A stretch of 64,000 bases of DNA from Aotearoamyces nothofagi (GCA_015345905.1 JADDTR010000002.1:186001-250000), one strand, 5' to 3'. Numbered from the stretch's first letter, positions 45,772 to 57,920 are shown. Numbers and translations: made by a program. Notes: a model not told the origin generated them from the sequence alone.

Positions 45772-47657
45772 CTAAGCGGCCGCCGCGGGCTTCAAGAACA
45801 ACCTCTCCAACCTCAGTCCCAAACTCAATAATATCGAAAGCACACCCGCAGTAATACATATAATATACGTCTTGCTCATGCTGTGCACAATCGCAGTCAA
45901 CACTTTCTCTCTCGTGACAGCATCCAAATTATTGACGAACGATGACCCAACACCTGCAACCGCACCCTGGATTTCAGCACTCGACGCATCTGGAAGGATG
46001 GCTGCGATTGCACCCTCAGCTTTATTCAGGAAGACACAATTTGCAATGGCGATTGCGATTGTGACGCCAGTGATTTGGCCACAAGTGATGAAGCCGATGG
46101 CTTCGGGGATTTCTTCCGTCGTAACAAAACCCTGCGCTACAGCGAAGGATGCTTGTATGAACAGTCCTACGCCAATACCGAGGATCGCGCTGTAGCCATA
46201 CACCGAAGCGGTGCTGGAGTTGATGTCAACAGTATACATTAGCGAGCTGCCGATGGTGACAAATATGCCACCGGCGAGGTACCATGGCATATAGAGGCCA
46301 TGAATCGACAGGATGGCGCCGTTGACGAGACATGCACAGACCATGAGGACGATGAAAGGGAGGAGCCGAACACCTGCTTCGAGGGCTGCGTCGGAGCGTG
46401 TGAACTGGAAGAAGAGTGGGATCATGTAGAGTGGGACGACCATGCCAGATGCTGCGCAGGAGATTTCACAGAAGAGGATCACCATAGTGCGGCTGCGGAG
46501 GAACTGGACGGGGAAGATCCGGCGGGAGACGGTTGTGAGGATTGCCCATTCTTGCTGGATGGCGAATAGAATGAACAGGAGGCCCGAGATGACGAAGCAG
46601 GCGATGACCCGTGGGCTGTCCCAGGTGTAGAGGATACCACCGAAGGAAATGGCCATGACTCCCGAGATGAAGGCGCCGATAATTATGATCGTTCCGACAA
46701 AGTCCATCTCGTCGAAACGTCTCATTAATGGGACGTTGGGACGTGGGTCAAATGTCGGGAGCAGGAAGAGGTAGACTGGAGCGCAGACACCACCGATGCA
46801 GAGGTTGATGTAGAATCCCCAGCGCCAGCCGGCTGAACTGTCTGTAAAGGCGCCGCCGATAATGGGTCCTAGGACCGTTCCAAGACCCCACATAAGACCT
46901 ATAGCAAAATCATATTAGCCTCTATATGCCTATCCACCTCAACCTCGACTTCAGATGCACTCACCTGTTGATCCGATATACATAGGCCTCTCCTGAATCG
47001 TTGTCGTGACCGAAAGCAAAGTCATAACACCGACATACATCCCACTGCCACCAAGGCCACAGATAGCTCGACCGACAATGAGACTATCCATCGTGTTCGA
47101 AGCCCCACAGAGAGCTGATCCAACCTCGAATAAGAAGACACAAAGAATATAAGTCCACTTGGCGTTGAATTGACTGTAAACCTTGCCCCAGATGAGGTTA
47201 GTTGAAGCGGCAGCGAGCAAGAAGGAGACGCTGAGCCACGGCAGCTTGCCGATGTCACCGAAAGTATGAACAATGGCAGGCTGGATATCGGCTACAATGG
47301 TGTTGTCCAGAGCGAAGAGGAAGACGGAGCTGTCAGGTCGTCAGTAAATGCGCCGATGGGTATTGAAACAGTGACGAGCTCTCTCGAGTAGTCCTCTGGC
47401 ATAGGAATTTCATACCTGAGAATAGACAAGACAACCAGAGTCCATCTGATACCATGAACGTTCCTGGGTGAGACGTCGTCTGTAGCTACCTCTTGCTGCT
47501 TCTCATCCGCAAGGTCGACTGTGCCAGAGAGAGAAGTCCTCTCAGAGGCACCCGGTTTCTCCTTGTTGTCGACATTGAGGAAAGTGTTGTCACCCGTCAG
47601 AGTAGGGGTGGAGTTATTGATCTCCTTATCAAGACCGACTCCCTCGATAGCCGTCAT
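45772..47657 (-). CDS. MFS transporter, DHA2-like drug/toxin efflux family
   Basis: Predicted plasma-membrane proton antiporter of the 14-helix DHA2 type, which in fungi exports drugs, toxins or small metabolites. Exons 47657-47416, 47329-46965 and 46898-45772 (introns 86 and 66 nt) give 577 residues. A 75-residue polar N-terminal tail precedes the first helix. FLFALDNTIVADIQPAI is the family helix-1 signature. The loop after helix 2 reads WGKVYSQFNAKW, in the place of motif A. The antiporter motif C is in GTVLGPIIGGAFTD. The remaining helices run to the C-terminus. The gene stands alone, with no biosynthetic core next to it, so its cargo is not known. Confidence 0.92.
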
Positions 47658-47805
47658 GTTGAATCCGGCACCAAAGGTTCTAAATTTCCAAGGCCAAGAG
47701 GGATGTATTATATATGGGATACTAGAGCAGTTTACCTCTGCTGGGGGGGATGTGAATGACAGAGAGATGTGTTATCGCCGAGCCAGAAAGACGGAAGCAG
47801 ACCAA

Positions 47806-47815
47806 GTTTATATAA
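47806..47815 (-). promoter_or_regulatory. TATA box of the MFS transporter gene
   Basis: TTATATAAAC on the minus strand lies about 150 bases before the MFS start codon, a plausible distance for a TATA promoter. Confidence 0.45.
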
Positions 47816-48256
47816 TAGGAGGACGAGCAATGCTGACAGGGCCAGAAAGCAAACCTACCGTGCAGCACGAGGCGTCGGTGGAGATTCCAGCTTGCAAGGA
47901 ACGTGTCAGCCCAGAGTACCACAGAGCCGTCGGAGAGGTCGAGCGACGGGCGCCGGATGGACAAAAGCAACGATTTGGCTCTGCTGGAGCATCAGCGCTA
48001 AAGGAGCTCGACCCCTAGACCTCTGAGTCCAGAGGTTCAGAGGTCTGGAGCTCCCGACGACCGACACCCACCAGAGCCATCTCGCCAGCAAAGCGAGAAA
48101 GAAGGCCGCGGGCATAGACGCGCTACCCCGTCCATCGGGATATCGTTCCTCCTCGCCAGCGGCGCCAGCCAGCCGGGCGGTCTCGGTCTCGGTCCCAGTC
48201 TCAGTCTCCGTCTCGGTCTCGACGAGTCTCACTCAGCCCTACTCTCCTCTCCTCTC

Positions 48257-48276
48257 TGTACTGTACTGTACTGTAC
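48257..48276. repeat. (CTGTA)n pentamer repeat
   Basis: Four copies of CTGTA reading TGTACTGTACTGTAC. It is the same motif as in the block near 2.9 kb. Confidence 0.85.
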
Positions 48277-49312
48277 GGGCACAGCCAGCCGGGTCTCCCT
48301 GGCACTGTCCATATAGAATGCAAACATCTGTAAACCACGTACATCTGCAAAGCACAACCCACGCGTATCCTCGAGCAGCCTCCCTCCATCCTCCTCTGCT
48401 CTTTCCTCACCCTTCTGCCGGGCCGGAGCAATGCTCGTCCATTGTGGCACCCAGATTCCACGGATGCCGGACTTACAGGCAGTGTATCGCCGAGACGGAC
48501 GTGTGCAGCATTTCTAAGCTTCAGATGCGGCGGAGTGTGCAAGCCATCCGCCCGCTGCGGCTCTCTCTCTGTCTCTCTCTCTGGCGCTGCCTGGCGGTCT
48601 CTGGCCTCCCCCAGGCTCCCTCTGGCTCCCTCTGACTCCCTCTGCTGCGCAGATACAGCGCGGCCACGCCACGGGACGAGAGCTGACAAAGCTCCGCCGC
48701 CTGAGGCGCCGCGGGAGGCTCTCGATTGGCCCGTGACCGATCTGACCAGGACGCGACGAATGCGACAGATCGTATGTGGCCCTCTAAGGCCCTCTGGGGC
48801 CCTCTGGTGCCTCTGGGGCCGCCCAAAAAGCACAAACGCGTGCACCGCACTCCTGCCCTTCGGCTCTAGCACCCGCACTAGCACTTGCACCTCCCGCACC
48901 GCATGCGCACCTCGCCTGCCCGCTACGGCGCTACCCGGCCGGCCCCAGCTGGCGCTCTGCCTGTCCCTGATCTGACCCTCCCTGCTCTGTCATCATCCTC
49001 TTCACATGCCTCATCGCGGCCTCTCGTCCCGGATTGCCTCTGCCCAGTCCCGTATGCGGCGTCGGCGCTGTCCTCCTGAGGCACGCACAAGGCACGCACA
49101 AGGCACTTCCCAGGCACTTCCCAGGCATTGAGCCGGGCCCTCCTTGCCTGATGCCATCATCGTCCACCATGCTACCCGATCCTCCATCTCCCCCTCCCCC
49201 GTAAATACCCCGTCAGAGATCCCGCGTCCTCGGATGATTGTTGCGCCGTAGGCCCGCGTCGTGGTTGGCAAGCATCCGAGACGGGGTGTCCTGAGCACGT
49301 CCCGTGCCTACG

Positions 49313-49350
49313 CAGATTGCAGATTACAGATTACAGATTACAGATTACAA
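49313..49350. repeat. (AGATTAC)n heptamer repeat
   Basis: About five copies of AGATTAC in tandem; the first is AGATTGC. It is not the usual TTAGGG telomere repeat of these fungi. Confidence 0.85.
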
Positions 49351-50312
49351 CTCGCTGACTCTTCCTTTCCGCCGCCTGCACGATGACACAGACACAGGAG
49401 TCCCGGAGCCCGATCAACTGCCGTGCCGGCTTTAGCGTGCATTCCCATCCCGTTCGTAAACTTACCTTACCTTCCTGTACCTACACCTTACACCTACACC
49501 TGCACCTGCACCTACATCCAGCTCACCGAGGGTTTGGCTTGGGAACGCTGAGCATAACCTGGTATCGATATGTCTGTCTATAATCTGAGTCATCCATCGC
49601 CCTCACCCTCGCTCGAGATGGCGGCACGAGCAGCAGCCTAGCAAGCCTGCCTCGTACATCCCGGCCACGTACGGTGGTACATGTGCACCGGCCTGACTCG
49701 TCCGCATCTCTACAATCGACAATCGACATTTGCGCTCTTGTAGATTCTTTTCTACCCTCTGTCCTTTGAGCTGCAATCATATTGAAACCGTCCTGCTTCT
49801 TCCATCCTTCCCCGTCTTGGCTCGGATGTGAGAGAGAGAGATCCACCTGGCATGCCTACAGTGGGAAGGCGTCACGTCCGACTTCTGATTTCAAACCATC
49901 TGCTCAGGAGCTGTCGATCCGCTTGCGGGGCACGGGCCTCTGTCGTTTTCGTTGGGCTTGTTTCTTTTCTTCGCTCCCGACTTGGGAGAGTCCATCTCGT
50001 CAGCCTTACGAGTGCCCAGCGTCAGACGAACAGCGCATCAACCCTAGCCAGCCACGCAGCCCAGCACAATCCCAACCACGGTGTTTCCGAGCTCACCGTC
50101 CATGGAAAACATGCATGTTATTGCTTCTAGTACTACCCACTGTCTCTTCCGCCTAATGTTGCAGAGACACTGCGCGTGTATATGTGGTGACGGACAAAAC
50201 CCAGTCCTACTGCCACTTGTACTTCTCTACAATGCCCACTGCTTCCAATATAGCCAAACAGATAAACCTCAGATAGAGCTCTATAACCAGGCTCGACATG
50301 CCGTAGAACTGC

Positions 50313-52754
50313 CTACTCTCTCGCATACTCCTCTTCCTCCATGCCCTGCAGCATCGCCATCCGCTCACCCATCACGGCCTCCAGCCATTTATCGTCCGCT
50401 ACTCGAGCTCTCCGGAGCTCTCTCTCGCTGCAATCCGCTGTGTTTGCTAACCCCGCAATCTCCAGTACATGTCTAGACCGAATCCAATTAGTATCATCCT
50501 TCGCTGTGTCGACGATCCGCTGGTGTGCCTGCCTGCGCATAGCATCCCACGACCGATACCACTTGGCGTGCGTCCTCCTGAGCGTCTCCATGCTTGCGGC
50601 AATCTTATTCTCCCCGTCAGGTCTATTCTGCCAGTAAGCCTGCAACTTTCCGAGGTACTCCTCCTCGATTTCGCGCTCCACCACCAGCCGTGCTTGGTAA
50701 TCTGCGTCGAATTTGGCTTCCGAGTCGGAGATATTCGCCCGACTCTCGGCTTCGACTTGTTGAAGCTCCGCAGCATGCTTTAGCTCGAGCATTTTCCGCT
50801 CTTTGGCCTGTGAGCGGAGCCGTTCTGTTTCGGCATCATACCGTTGGATCACTGCTATCTTTTGCAGTTGGTGTACAAAGTCGAGCTCGTTATGGAGATC
50901 GTGGAAACGTTTGCTGACGGCCAGTACGCGTTCCTCTTCCCGCTGTTGCCTTTCATGGCGCATTGCCTCTCGGAGTTCTTCTTCGGCTGCTTCAAGCCGT
51001 GCTATCTCCTCCATCTCAAAGTTCTCGACCATTTGCAGAGCTTCTCGAAGCTCTTCAGCTTCTGCCGCAGCTTGTGCCGCAGCAGTACGACCCCGAGCCT
51101 GTATATCTCTCTCGCGAGCTTGCGCGATAATCCTTCTCGTGTCTGCTGCCTGGCGAACTGCCGTCAACTGCCCGTCCGAGCAATCGCATATTCGCCATTT
51201 AAGTCCGCAGATATAACAAAATTGTGCCTTGCACTTGCATGTCATATGGATACAGCCCTGATTATGTTCTACCATTGCATGGCAGCTATAACATCGCTTC
51301 CATCCCTCATCCTCGGCGAGTTCTATAGTCGCTCGCAGGCTGGGGTCATCGGGACAATCACCATCTGCATGATAGGCACCGCGACAGGACGTACACGATC
51401 TTGTCCGGCAAGTTAGGCAAGTTGCACAAGAAGAAGGTTTGTTAATATTCTTAGGTGGGATCCAGGCACCACAGGAAGTTTTGGAGCAATAAATGCGGTC
51501 ACCAGCAGGCACAGAGCGCTCTTCAAGCACCTGCTTATATCTCTTTTTGGAATTAACAGTAAGATGAGGTAAGATCGATGCGCTGGGGATTTCATTCATG
51601 CAGCATTTCGGAGGCCATGCTGTCTCGGATTCTATTGCAGTGCTGTGCCTTTCTTAGCCAACATTCCGCTATAAACCCTTTAGGGCCTTTAGGGAGGCAT
51701 ACCTAATAAGCTTTTGGAAGCATGGCTTGCAATATCCATGACAGGTAAGTAGAACTAGGAGTTTATCATCAAATTCCTCTAGACAGCAAATACATTCCCT
51801 GTAATTGTTAGCCAAGCCCTCGATATGGGATAACGTACTAACTTGATCATTGGGGACTGTGATTCTGTAGTTTCTGTTCTCTTGGACCGTCTGAAGAGAC
51901 TCCCAAGACCGAACCACTTTCCACTATCAGCCTTTGGCGAGCTACCATTAGCAATTCTAGATGCATATCCTGAGTCCTCAGAAGATGAGCTTGTAATATT
52001 GCTGGCACCACTAATGGGGCCTTTAGACCTCGATGGACCCCCTAGAGAGAAATTCCCATTGCCTTCCATTGCTCCTAAATATACAGCAGCAGCACTATAG
52101 TGTGCCTGTCCCACAGTCAGTTTTACATTCTTCCAAGAATCTGATATCACCGACCTCTAATATTTGAAATGGCCGTGTACGACTACTAGAAATTTTCTCG
52201 GGCTCCTTGCCTTTTCCTTTGAAATCCGAAGTCGGCAGCACACTTTTTTGTATTCGATCAGCTTCTTCGTGTATCCTGCGCTGCTCTTCTCGTACGCAAT
52301 CCTCCCTAACGAGACGATCCTGCAACCTTTCTATAGATGCTTCAGTAATACTTTCGATCTCTATAGATGTTTCTAGTGGGAGGCATAACAGCTCTTTAGG
52401 CGGCTGAAATGATCGCCAGTCAAGGCTAGCATCACCATCGTCCAGACTATCTGAAAGTATCAAGTCGAGTTCTAGCCCGGTTGCTGAGTTAAATTCACCT
52501 GGCTTCCTCCTTCGGCTGTTCTGGAGAGATGTAGGTGCACTGTAGAAAATCTCATCCAGGGACCCATGGCTTCTTCCAGAGACTGTAGACCAGATGCTCT
52601 CGGAACTTCTTCTAGCCGGTGGCTGGGTGCAGACCGCTGGCCTGGACGATTTGTCGACCTCGACTATATATGAAGTTATGTTTGTTATATCGGACTCAAC
52701 CATGTCAGGCTCTGCCCATTCACCTGGCCAATAACCCAGAAGGTTGGGTGCCAT
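50313..52754 (-). CDS. RBR-type E3 ubiquitin ligase with C-terminal coiled coil
   Basis: Predicted RING-IBR-RING ubiquitin ligase, which accepts ubiquitin on a cysteine before passing it to the substrate. Exons 52754-52155, 52105-51843, 51798-51703 and 51642-50313 (introns 49, 44 and 60 nt) give 762 residues. The N-terminal 285 residues are disordered. RING1 starts at C290 in ECICCLEEF and continues with LTCHGYCKPCF and PKCC. The IBR follows (YCSKTSCGAWIPP..CATCLTCRTRSCTSC). RING2 is CYSCHAMVEHNQGCIHMTC with the catalytic cysteine C450. After RING2 comes a long charged coiled coil (about residues 480-690, rich in Glu, Arg, Ala), then a C-terminal part without known domain. The acceptor of the third intron is CACAG, not the later AATAG, because only the former keeps the frame. 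Confidence 0.92.
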
Positions 52755-53347
52755 CTCTGAGTTTCACGCCAAGGCTGCAGTATGGGGAGCTAGAGGAATA
52801 TATCGCGCATAGAGCGACAAATATCAATGATATCAGATGGGCCGTATACGAGCGAATCAAACGAGAAGAAGAGAAGATTAAGAGAAGCGGATGCCGCGAG
52901 GAACGAAGAAGACAATAAATACAGATCTGCTAATGTTGTTTCAATGATGTGAGGCTCCTCGTGACTGCCTTGTGCACGATGGCGTCTATAGCTGTAGTAT
53001 CGGGGCACGTTAGCAGGCTGGATAAGCCGGCACCTGGCCAAGCAAGCAGACGCGGATGAATACGACAAGGAAGCCGCACTCCGCCGAAGCATCGCCTCCT
53101 CGCGCGACACATCGCAAAGCAGCACGGCCTGATTGGGCGGGCACCAGCGTCGCCCGCCAGTCTCTGGCGTGCTGCGTGTGTGTGGCCGTGTGCGTGTCGG
53201 TGTGCTGGTCAGGCGTGCTGGCGCCCACAGCCCGCACCCAGGCAGGCAGCTGCCAGGGATGCCGACTGGGCCACCGAGCCCCCGTCGACGACCGACGACA
53301 GCCAGCCAGGACAAGGCTGCGCGGCCCACATTCGCCGACCGCGTCTG

Positions 53348-53431
53348 AAGAGAGAGAGGGAGAGGGAGAGAGGGAGAGAGAGGGAGAGGGAGAGAGGGAG
53401 AGAGGGAGAGAGGGAGAGAGAGGGGGAGAGG
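53348..53431. repeat. 84-base purine tract (GAGAGGGA)n
   Basis: An unbroken run of G and A made of GAGA and GGGA units, with pure pyrimidine on the other strand. Such mirror-like purine tracts can form H-DNA triplexes. Confidence 0.9.
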
Positions 53432-53882
53432 ACCAAGCCCTGGCAAGAAGCACGCGTCGCACCGCCGTGGTGCTCGAGGCTTCTCCAGAGGCTTCTCCAG
53501 AGGCTGCTCAGAAAGCAAAGGCGAGGCGTATAGATATCTATCTTGCTCGTTTCCGGGAACGGGACAGGGGCAGATAGATGCCTCCCTTTCGGGTCCAGAG
53601 GCTGGCCAGAGCCAGCCCCGGCTCTGCTTTGTTCTATCTGTGGCTCGGCCGCAACTCCTGCTCGCTCGCTCTAGCTGTCCCTCGAGCCTTCGCAGCCAGC
53701 CCAGCCCGGCCCTGTCGAGCCTTGCTTGGCGACGCCGCAGCATCGGCGCACGCAGTAACGTAGCACGGCGGTCGCATACAGCAGGGGGGGGCCGGCCGGT
53801 CGCGCCCAAACATCAACATCTGCGATTGGCTGCTTCGCGACGGCGGCACGCGCAAGGCTGCGGTGTGGCCTTGCCGCAACTA

Positions 53883-53963
53883 CGGTACGGTACAGTGCCC
53901 TCTACCCCAGGTTTGGCAGCTATGGTACAGTTAGTGCAGTATGTACAGTACAGTAGTACGGTA
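53883..53963. repeat. GTAC-rich repeat cluster
   Basis: Repeated ACGGTACGGTACAG, ATGGTACAG and GTACAGTACAGTAGTACGG units, related to the CTGTAC repeats elsewhere in the window. Confidence 0.7.
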
Positions 53964-54454
53964 TGTAACAGACCCTGGGCGTGCTATTTTATTTACGCGA
54001 AAGGGACATGCGAGCTCGGATGTGGCGGCAGGCGCTCCGGGATCTCCGCTGCCGGCGATGGCCCGCGAGCTTCTCTTGCAGGGGCTGGGGATGTGCACGA
54101 CTCGGGCTCGAGGGCAGGATGTGTTGGATTCCTGTGTCTGCTGCTGTCTGACGCCTCGGGATGCAGGTGTTATTTCATCCTTGATATCTTACACACAAGT
54201 CCCTATTCGACAACTATTGCAGGGCTAGGCCGTGCCTGGGTATCTGTTGTATATATAACACATGAACGCTCCACTGACCTCTCCGCATCCTTCAATATCT
54301 CGCTCTCTCTCCTCTCCCGCAGCTGTCCTCTCTCCCGCTGCTGTCCTCTCTCCCGCAGCTGTCCTATAAGTCCTTCTTCGCCTTGTTAGTCTTTGTGATC
54401 GTCGGCCTGCATAAGCGTCAGTAAAAAACTCCAAGGCTGGGGAACCAGGCCCGC

Positions 54455-54979
54455 CTACACAGCTCTAACAAGCGGCTTCTTCTCGTGCCCGTGTATCCCA
54501 CCGAAATCCTCGTCCGGCTCCACCACCGTCATCAGTGCCGGCATGACCGCAAAAACCGCCAGCGTTGCCGTGCCCACCGCGACCATCCCCGCTCCCCAAT
54601 TCCCGTAATACCACCCCTCCTCGTACGCCAAGAAGGCCATGGCCGCCTCGGCCCCGGCCATCATGACCGCGGCAACGACCCCGATCAGGAGCCTGAAAAG
54701 CCTGTTCCGCGGGACCTGGAACGTCTTGATGTAGAAGCGCGCCCAGAGCGCCGAGACCACGAAGACGCCGGCGAGCTCGGCGACGTCGCCGCCGCCGGCC
54801 GGGGACAGGCGGAGGGAGTGGAAGATGGGCACGAAGGTGCTGAAGCGCAGGAAGCTGAAGAAGAGGCGCATGAGGAAGACGGAGAGGAAGTAGAGGGCGC
54901 CGATCTCGAGGATGAACATCAGCAGCGCGATGTCCCAGAGCAGCTCGAAGACCGAGCTCGTGGTCTCGAAGAGGATCAT
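54455..54979 (-). CDS. Small multi-pass membrane protein, unknown function
   Basis: A single-exon gene of 174 residues that I do not recognise. Four hydrophobic stretches alternate with short charged loops: LLWDIALLMFILEIGALYFL, a second around FLMRLFFSFLRFSTFV, a third around LLIGVVAAVMMAGAEAAMAF and a fourth around GMVAVGTATLAVFAVM. The C-terminus EPDEDFGGIHGHEKKPL is polar. The layout resembles fungal RTA1-like or DUF-type small integral membrane proteins, but no signature is clear. The ATG at 54979 is the first in frame. The strong GC content makes the opposite strand open as well; the regular helix pattern is the main reason to trust this strand. Confidence 0.62.
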   Translation of the reverse strand: MILFETTSSVFELLWDIALLMFILEIGALYFLSVFLMRLFFSFLRFSTFVPIFHSLRLSPAGGGDVAELAGVFVVSALWARFYIKTFQVPRNRLFRLLIGVVAAVMMAGAEAAMAFLAYEEGWYYGNWGAGMVAVGTATLAVFAVMPALMTVVEPDEDFGGIHGHEKKPLVRAV

Positions 54980-57920
54980 GGCTAAGAAGATATTTGTACG
55001 CGTTCAGTGTCTTGGGATCCGAGTGTTGCGTAGACCCGATGCGCCGTTTGTAAATCGTATGGAGAACAGAGCGAGAGGGAGATACAGCCTGCTTTATAAA
55101 TGCTCTTATGACGACGGCCCCGCGGCTGCCCTAGGTTTGCGTCGCTCACGTGCTTGGTGGCATGACGGGGTGGCCTGACGCCGCGCCTTCTGGAAGGACC
55201 TTGCAAAGGACCTTGCAAAGGACCTTGCAAAGGGGCATCTGATCCACGAACTCCACGAAAGCCGAGCACGTCGCTGCGAGAGATGCCTCGGACAGCCTAT
55301 GCGGCCTCCGCGAGATACCCCGGGTTTCCGTCGCACGTGCTGCTGATAGCTCGTGTGGGATTGGCATGGTGGCTCTGGCTATCGTCGTCCCGTCGCTACT
55401 ACCGCGCTTATATTTTAACGCCGCGAGATAGATAGCACGTCTAGCGCCCCGCTGGACCTCTACGACCGCCTCGCTCCATCTACCTGCACGCATATCTATT
55501 CTGGCTCGCGACGGTCGTGCGCACGACCGAGGTGCTCTCTGGCTTTTTAGATCAGGACTGTGGAGGGGCACTGCGGGAAGGGTCTCGGTGGAAGGGGATT
55601 CTTTCAAACAAAAGCCAGTGTGCAGGGCCAGCGAGCATGCTATTATTAGGGGGCGAGGAGGAGGGAGAACATGTAAGAGCATCAATAGTGAGAAAAGACG
55701 CGGGGTAGGCCTCTCGTAACCTCTGCTTCAAAGTCTTGATTTCAGTCGCGTCAGCTATTAGAGATCAAAGCTTCCACGTTTCCCAGCAGTCGAGCCCCGT
55801 GGCAAGGCAGCCCATGTTTTTGTTGATTCTCCTCCCCCTTCCGCGCGAGCGAGCAAAGCAGCAGGACCAGTATTCCAGCCCCTCCCCACTACCGGTTCCT
55901 GCATGCCGCGCCCTCGCCACTCTCAGATCAGATGCCGCCTCTCTCTTTCTTTCCTCCCACGCCCACAGCACGCACACAGCTGCAGATCGGAGGGCGAGAG
56001 CACGATGGCTGGAGTCAAAAGGATCAGTAACGGGGCTCACCAGCTGCCTCTTTGCTCGCCAGCGGGACGACTTACTGTTAGTGGCCGGCGCTGGCACGGC
56101 GTCCTGCCTCGATGGCCGGCGCTCCTATGTCCGCGCCATAGTGAGGGTTGGGCGAGTTCGGCGGGGCCGGCGGGAGCGGTGGCGAGCCGGAGCCTGGCTC
56201 AGGGTCGGGGCGGAGCCGGGGCTGCTTTGTCTTCGGCATGGTGGTCCGTCTCGAGATGTTCCGCTGCTTTGTGTCCGAGATCTGGGGGGCGACGATGACG
56301 ACGACGACGACGACGACGGCTGGCTCTGCCGCTCTGGTGTCGGGGGGCTTTTTCAGGTTTGCGGATCGGTGGGGTCGTGGATCGGTGGAATTGGTTGGGT
56401 TCGCGGATTCGATGAGAGGAGGAAGTGAACTGTGGTTTTTGCTTATGGCGAAGCGAGCTGGACTAGCAGAAGTGAAGTGCCCGTTATTGAGGGCGGTGTG
56501 TGCAGACAAGGAGGGGGCACAAAAACCACTTGTCATGAGGAGGACGAATGCCAGGAAAGTGTCTGTATGGGCTGCTGCTACCTGCGTGCTTTTGCTGCAC
56601 GCTCCAAGACACCCTCTACTACAATTCTACACGCATTATAAGAAGCACAACGACCGCAATCACGCACATGTACCAAACCTCCGTGTTTGATAGACCATGG
56701 AGACTCACGTCAACCATCACCCTCCTCGCACTCGCCAGCCAGCGAAAGCCCAAAACGCCTCTTCCGCCATCTGAGAAAGAAAAAGAAAAAAAATCAAGTA
56801 AAAAGCCCCCCCCCGGCGTTGCAAATGCTGCACCACGAGCACAAGGACGGACGCAGAGACACACAGACACATGGATCCGGGCATCGAAGACTGACTGCAA
56901 CGCCGATACCAGCCGTGCTTGCTTCCCCGCGTAGGACAGCAGCCGGGGTCCACGCCAGCACCTCGCCATGTCCGGCCGGCCGGCCCTGCCCTGCCTTGCT
57001 GATATATATATATATACGCCCTTCCGTACCAATACCGCGCCCTCGGCTGTCGAAGCCAGCCAGCCAGCCAGCCAGCCCTCGTTTTAGAGCGGCAGCAACA
57101 CGCCGCAGGGAAGTATATGCTATCGAAAAAAAAAACGAGAACGGATATGCCAGGTCTGGGATGGAGTTATTCCCGCCCCCCCCCGTTACTCTTTCCCATT
57201 GCTTTTAACACACGCGCCCTTGACCTCCCCCTCCCCCTCCCCCTACCCCCAAGACCCGCACCACGCCCCGTGCTGCGTGCTGCGGTCCTCTCCTCCTCCT
57301 CCTCCCCGGCCTGGACCGGCTACGCAAATGCTGCCGTTAGCAGGAACCTGCACTGCACTGCACTGCACTGGTGGCAGTTATGAGTATATGAGTGGCATGG
57401 ACCGAGCGGCTCGAAAGACTATTGCTCAACATCTCCGACGATTAGGTTGCTCCGCGAGCTTGAAGAGAGGGGTGGGGGGGGGGGGGGGGGTAAACTCTCA
57501 AGCAGACGCCCGATCTCTCAAGGCAGCGGCACGGCACGGCACGGCACGCAGAACATCTCGTCAGTCGATGAAGAGGCTGGCGGTTCCGGCTCTGGTTGGG
57601 GGGGGCCGGGCCGAGGAGACGTGACGGCGTCTCTTGCTTGGCTGGAGAGACGGCACCTGTCAGAGCTGGCTGGTAGCGCAGCTCAGCTCAGAGGCGGATC
57701 GGTATTGGTATTCGGAGTGATCGGCCTGCCGCAACTCGGCAGATTGGAGATGAGACTTTTGGGGAACAAGAGGAGGGGGGGGGGGGCAGAGACTTCGTTT
57801 AGGAACTGCTTTCGTATAACATGTCATGTTCAGAGAAAGTAAGTACCTCGAGTAGTATAGTACTTTGGGCTGAGCTACCATACATAGTGGGCCTGGTTTG
57901 CTAGTGACTCTGCGGTGGTC
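54980..57920. other. Longest gene-free spacer, low-complexity
   Basis: About 2.9 kb with no supported gene. It includes a 12-base triple repeat (55194-55233), a GAC trinucleotide run (about 56290-56320), TATATA (57002-57016), a CCAGC run (about 57054-57079), CACTG repeats (about 57348-57370) and homopolymer G runs (57471-57490, 57774-57786). Open frames overlap on both strands and look like products of base bias. Confidence 0.55.
55194..55233. repeat. 12-base tandem repeat (GGACCTTGCAAA)n
   Basis: Three exact head-to-tail copies of GGACCTTGCAAA with a partial fourth unit. Confidence 0.9.

Larger units (their letters stand above)
47658..50312. other. Long repeat-rich spacer
   Basis: This 2.65-kb region contains a TCTCGG/TCTCAG hexamer array (about 48179-48224), a CTGTA array (48257-48276), GC-rich low-complexity DNA (about 48500-48960), an AGATTAC heptamer array (about 49313-49350) and CACCTACAC/CTGCAC repeats (about 49487-49512). 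Overlapping open frames occur on both strands but none has a recognisable product. Confidence 0.55.
52755..54454. other. GC-rich, repeat-rich spacer
   Basis: This 1.7-kb region holds an 84-base purine tract, GAGGCTTCTCCA repeats (about 53478-53503), GTAC-rich motifs (53883-53963) and CTCCCGCTGCTGTC repeats (about 54315-54362). It should also contain the RBR ligase promoter. Its long overlapping open frames are low in complexity, and I call no gene. Confidence 0.55.

Noticed and set aside
49313-49350. AGATTAC repeat as an internal telomere remnant
   Set aside because: The unit is not TTAGGG or a known fungal variant, and it has only five copies.
52790-53809. Minus-strand open frame of 339 codons
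   Set aside because: It runs through the purine tract and other simple repeats (Ser/Leu/Pro runs) and has no domain.
55146-56690. Several overlapping open frames of 150-230 codons on both strands
   Set aside because: All frames are open because of base bias and trinucleotide runs; none shows a domain, signal peptide or clean intron.
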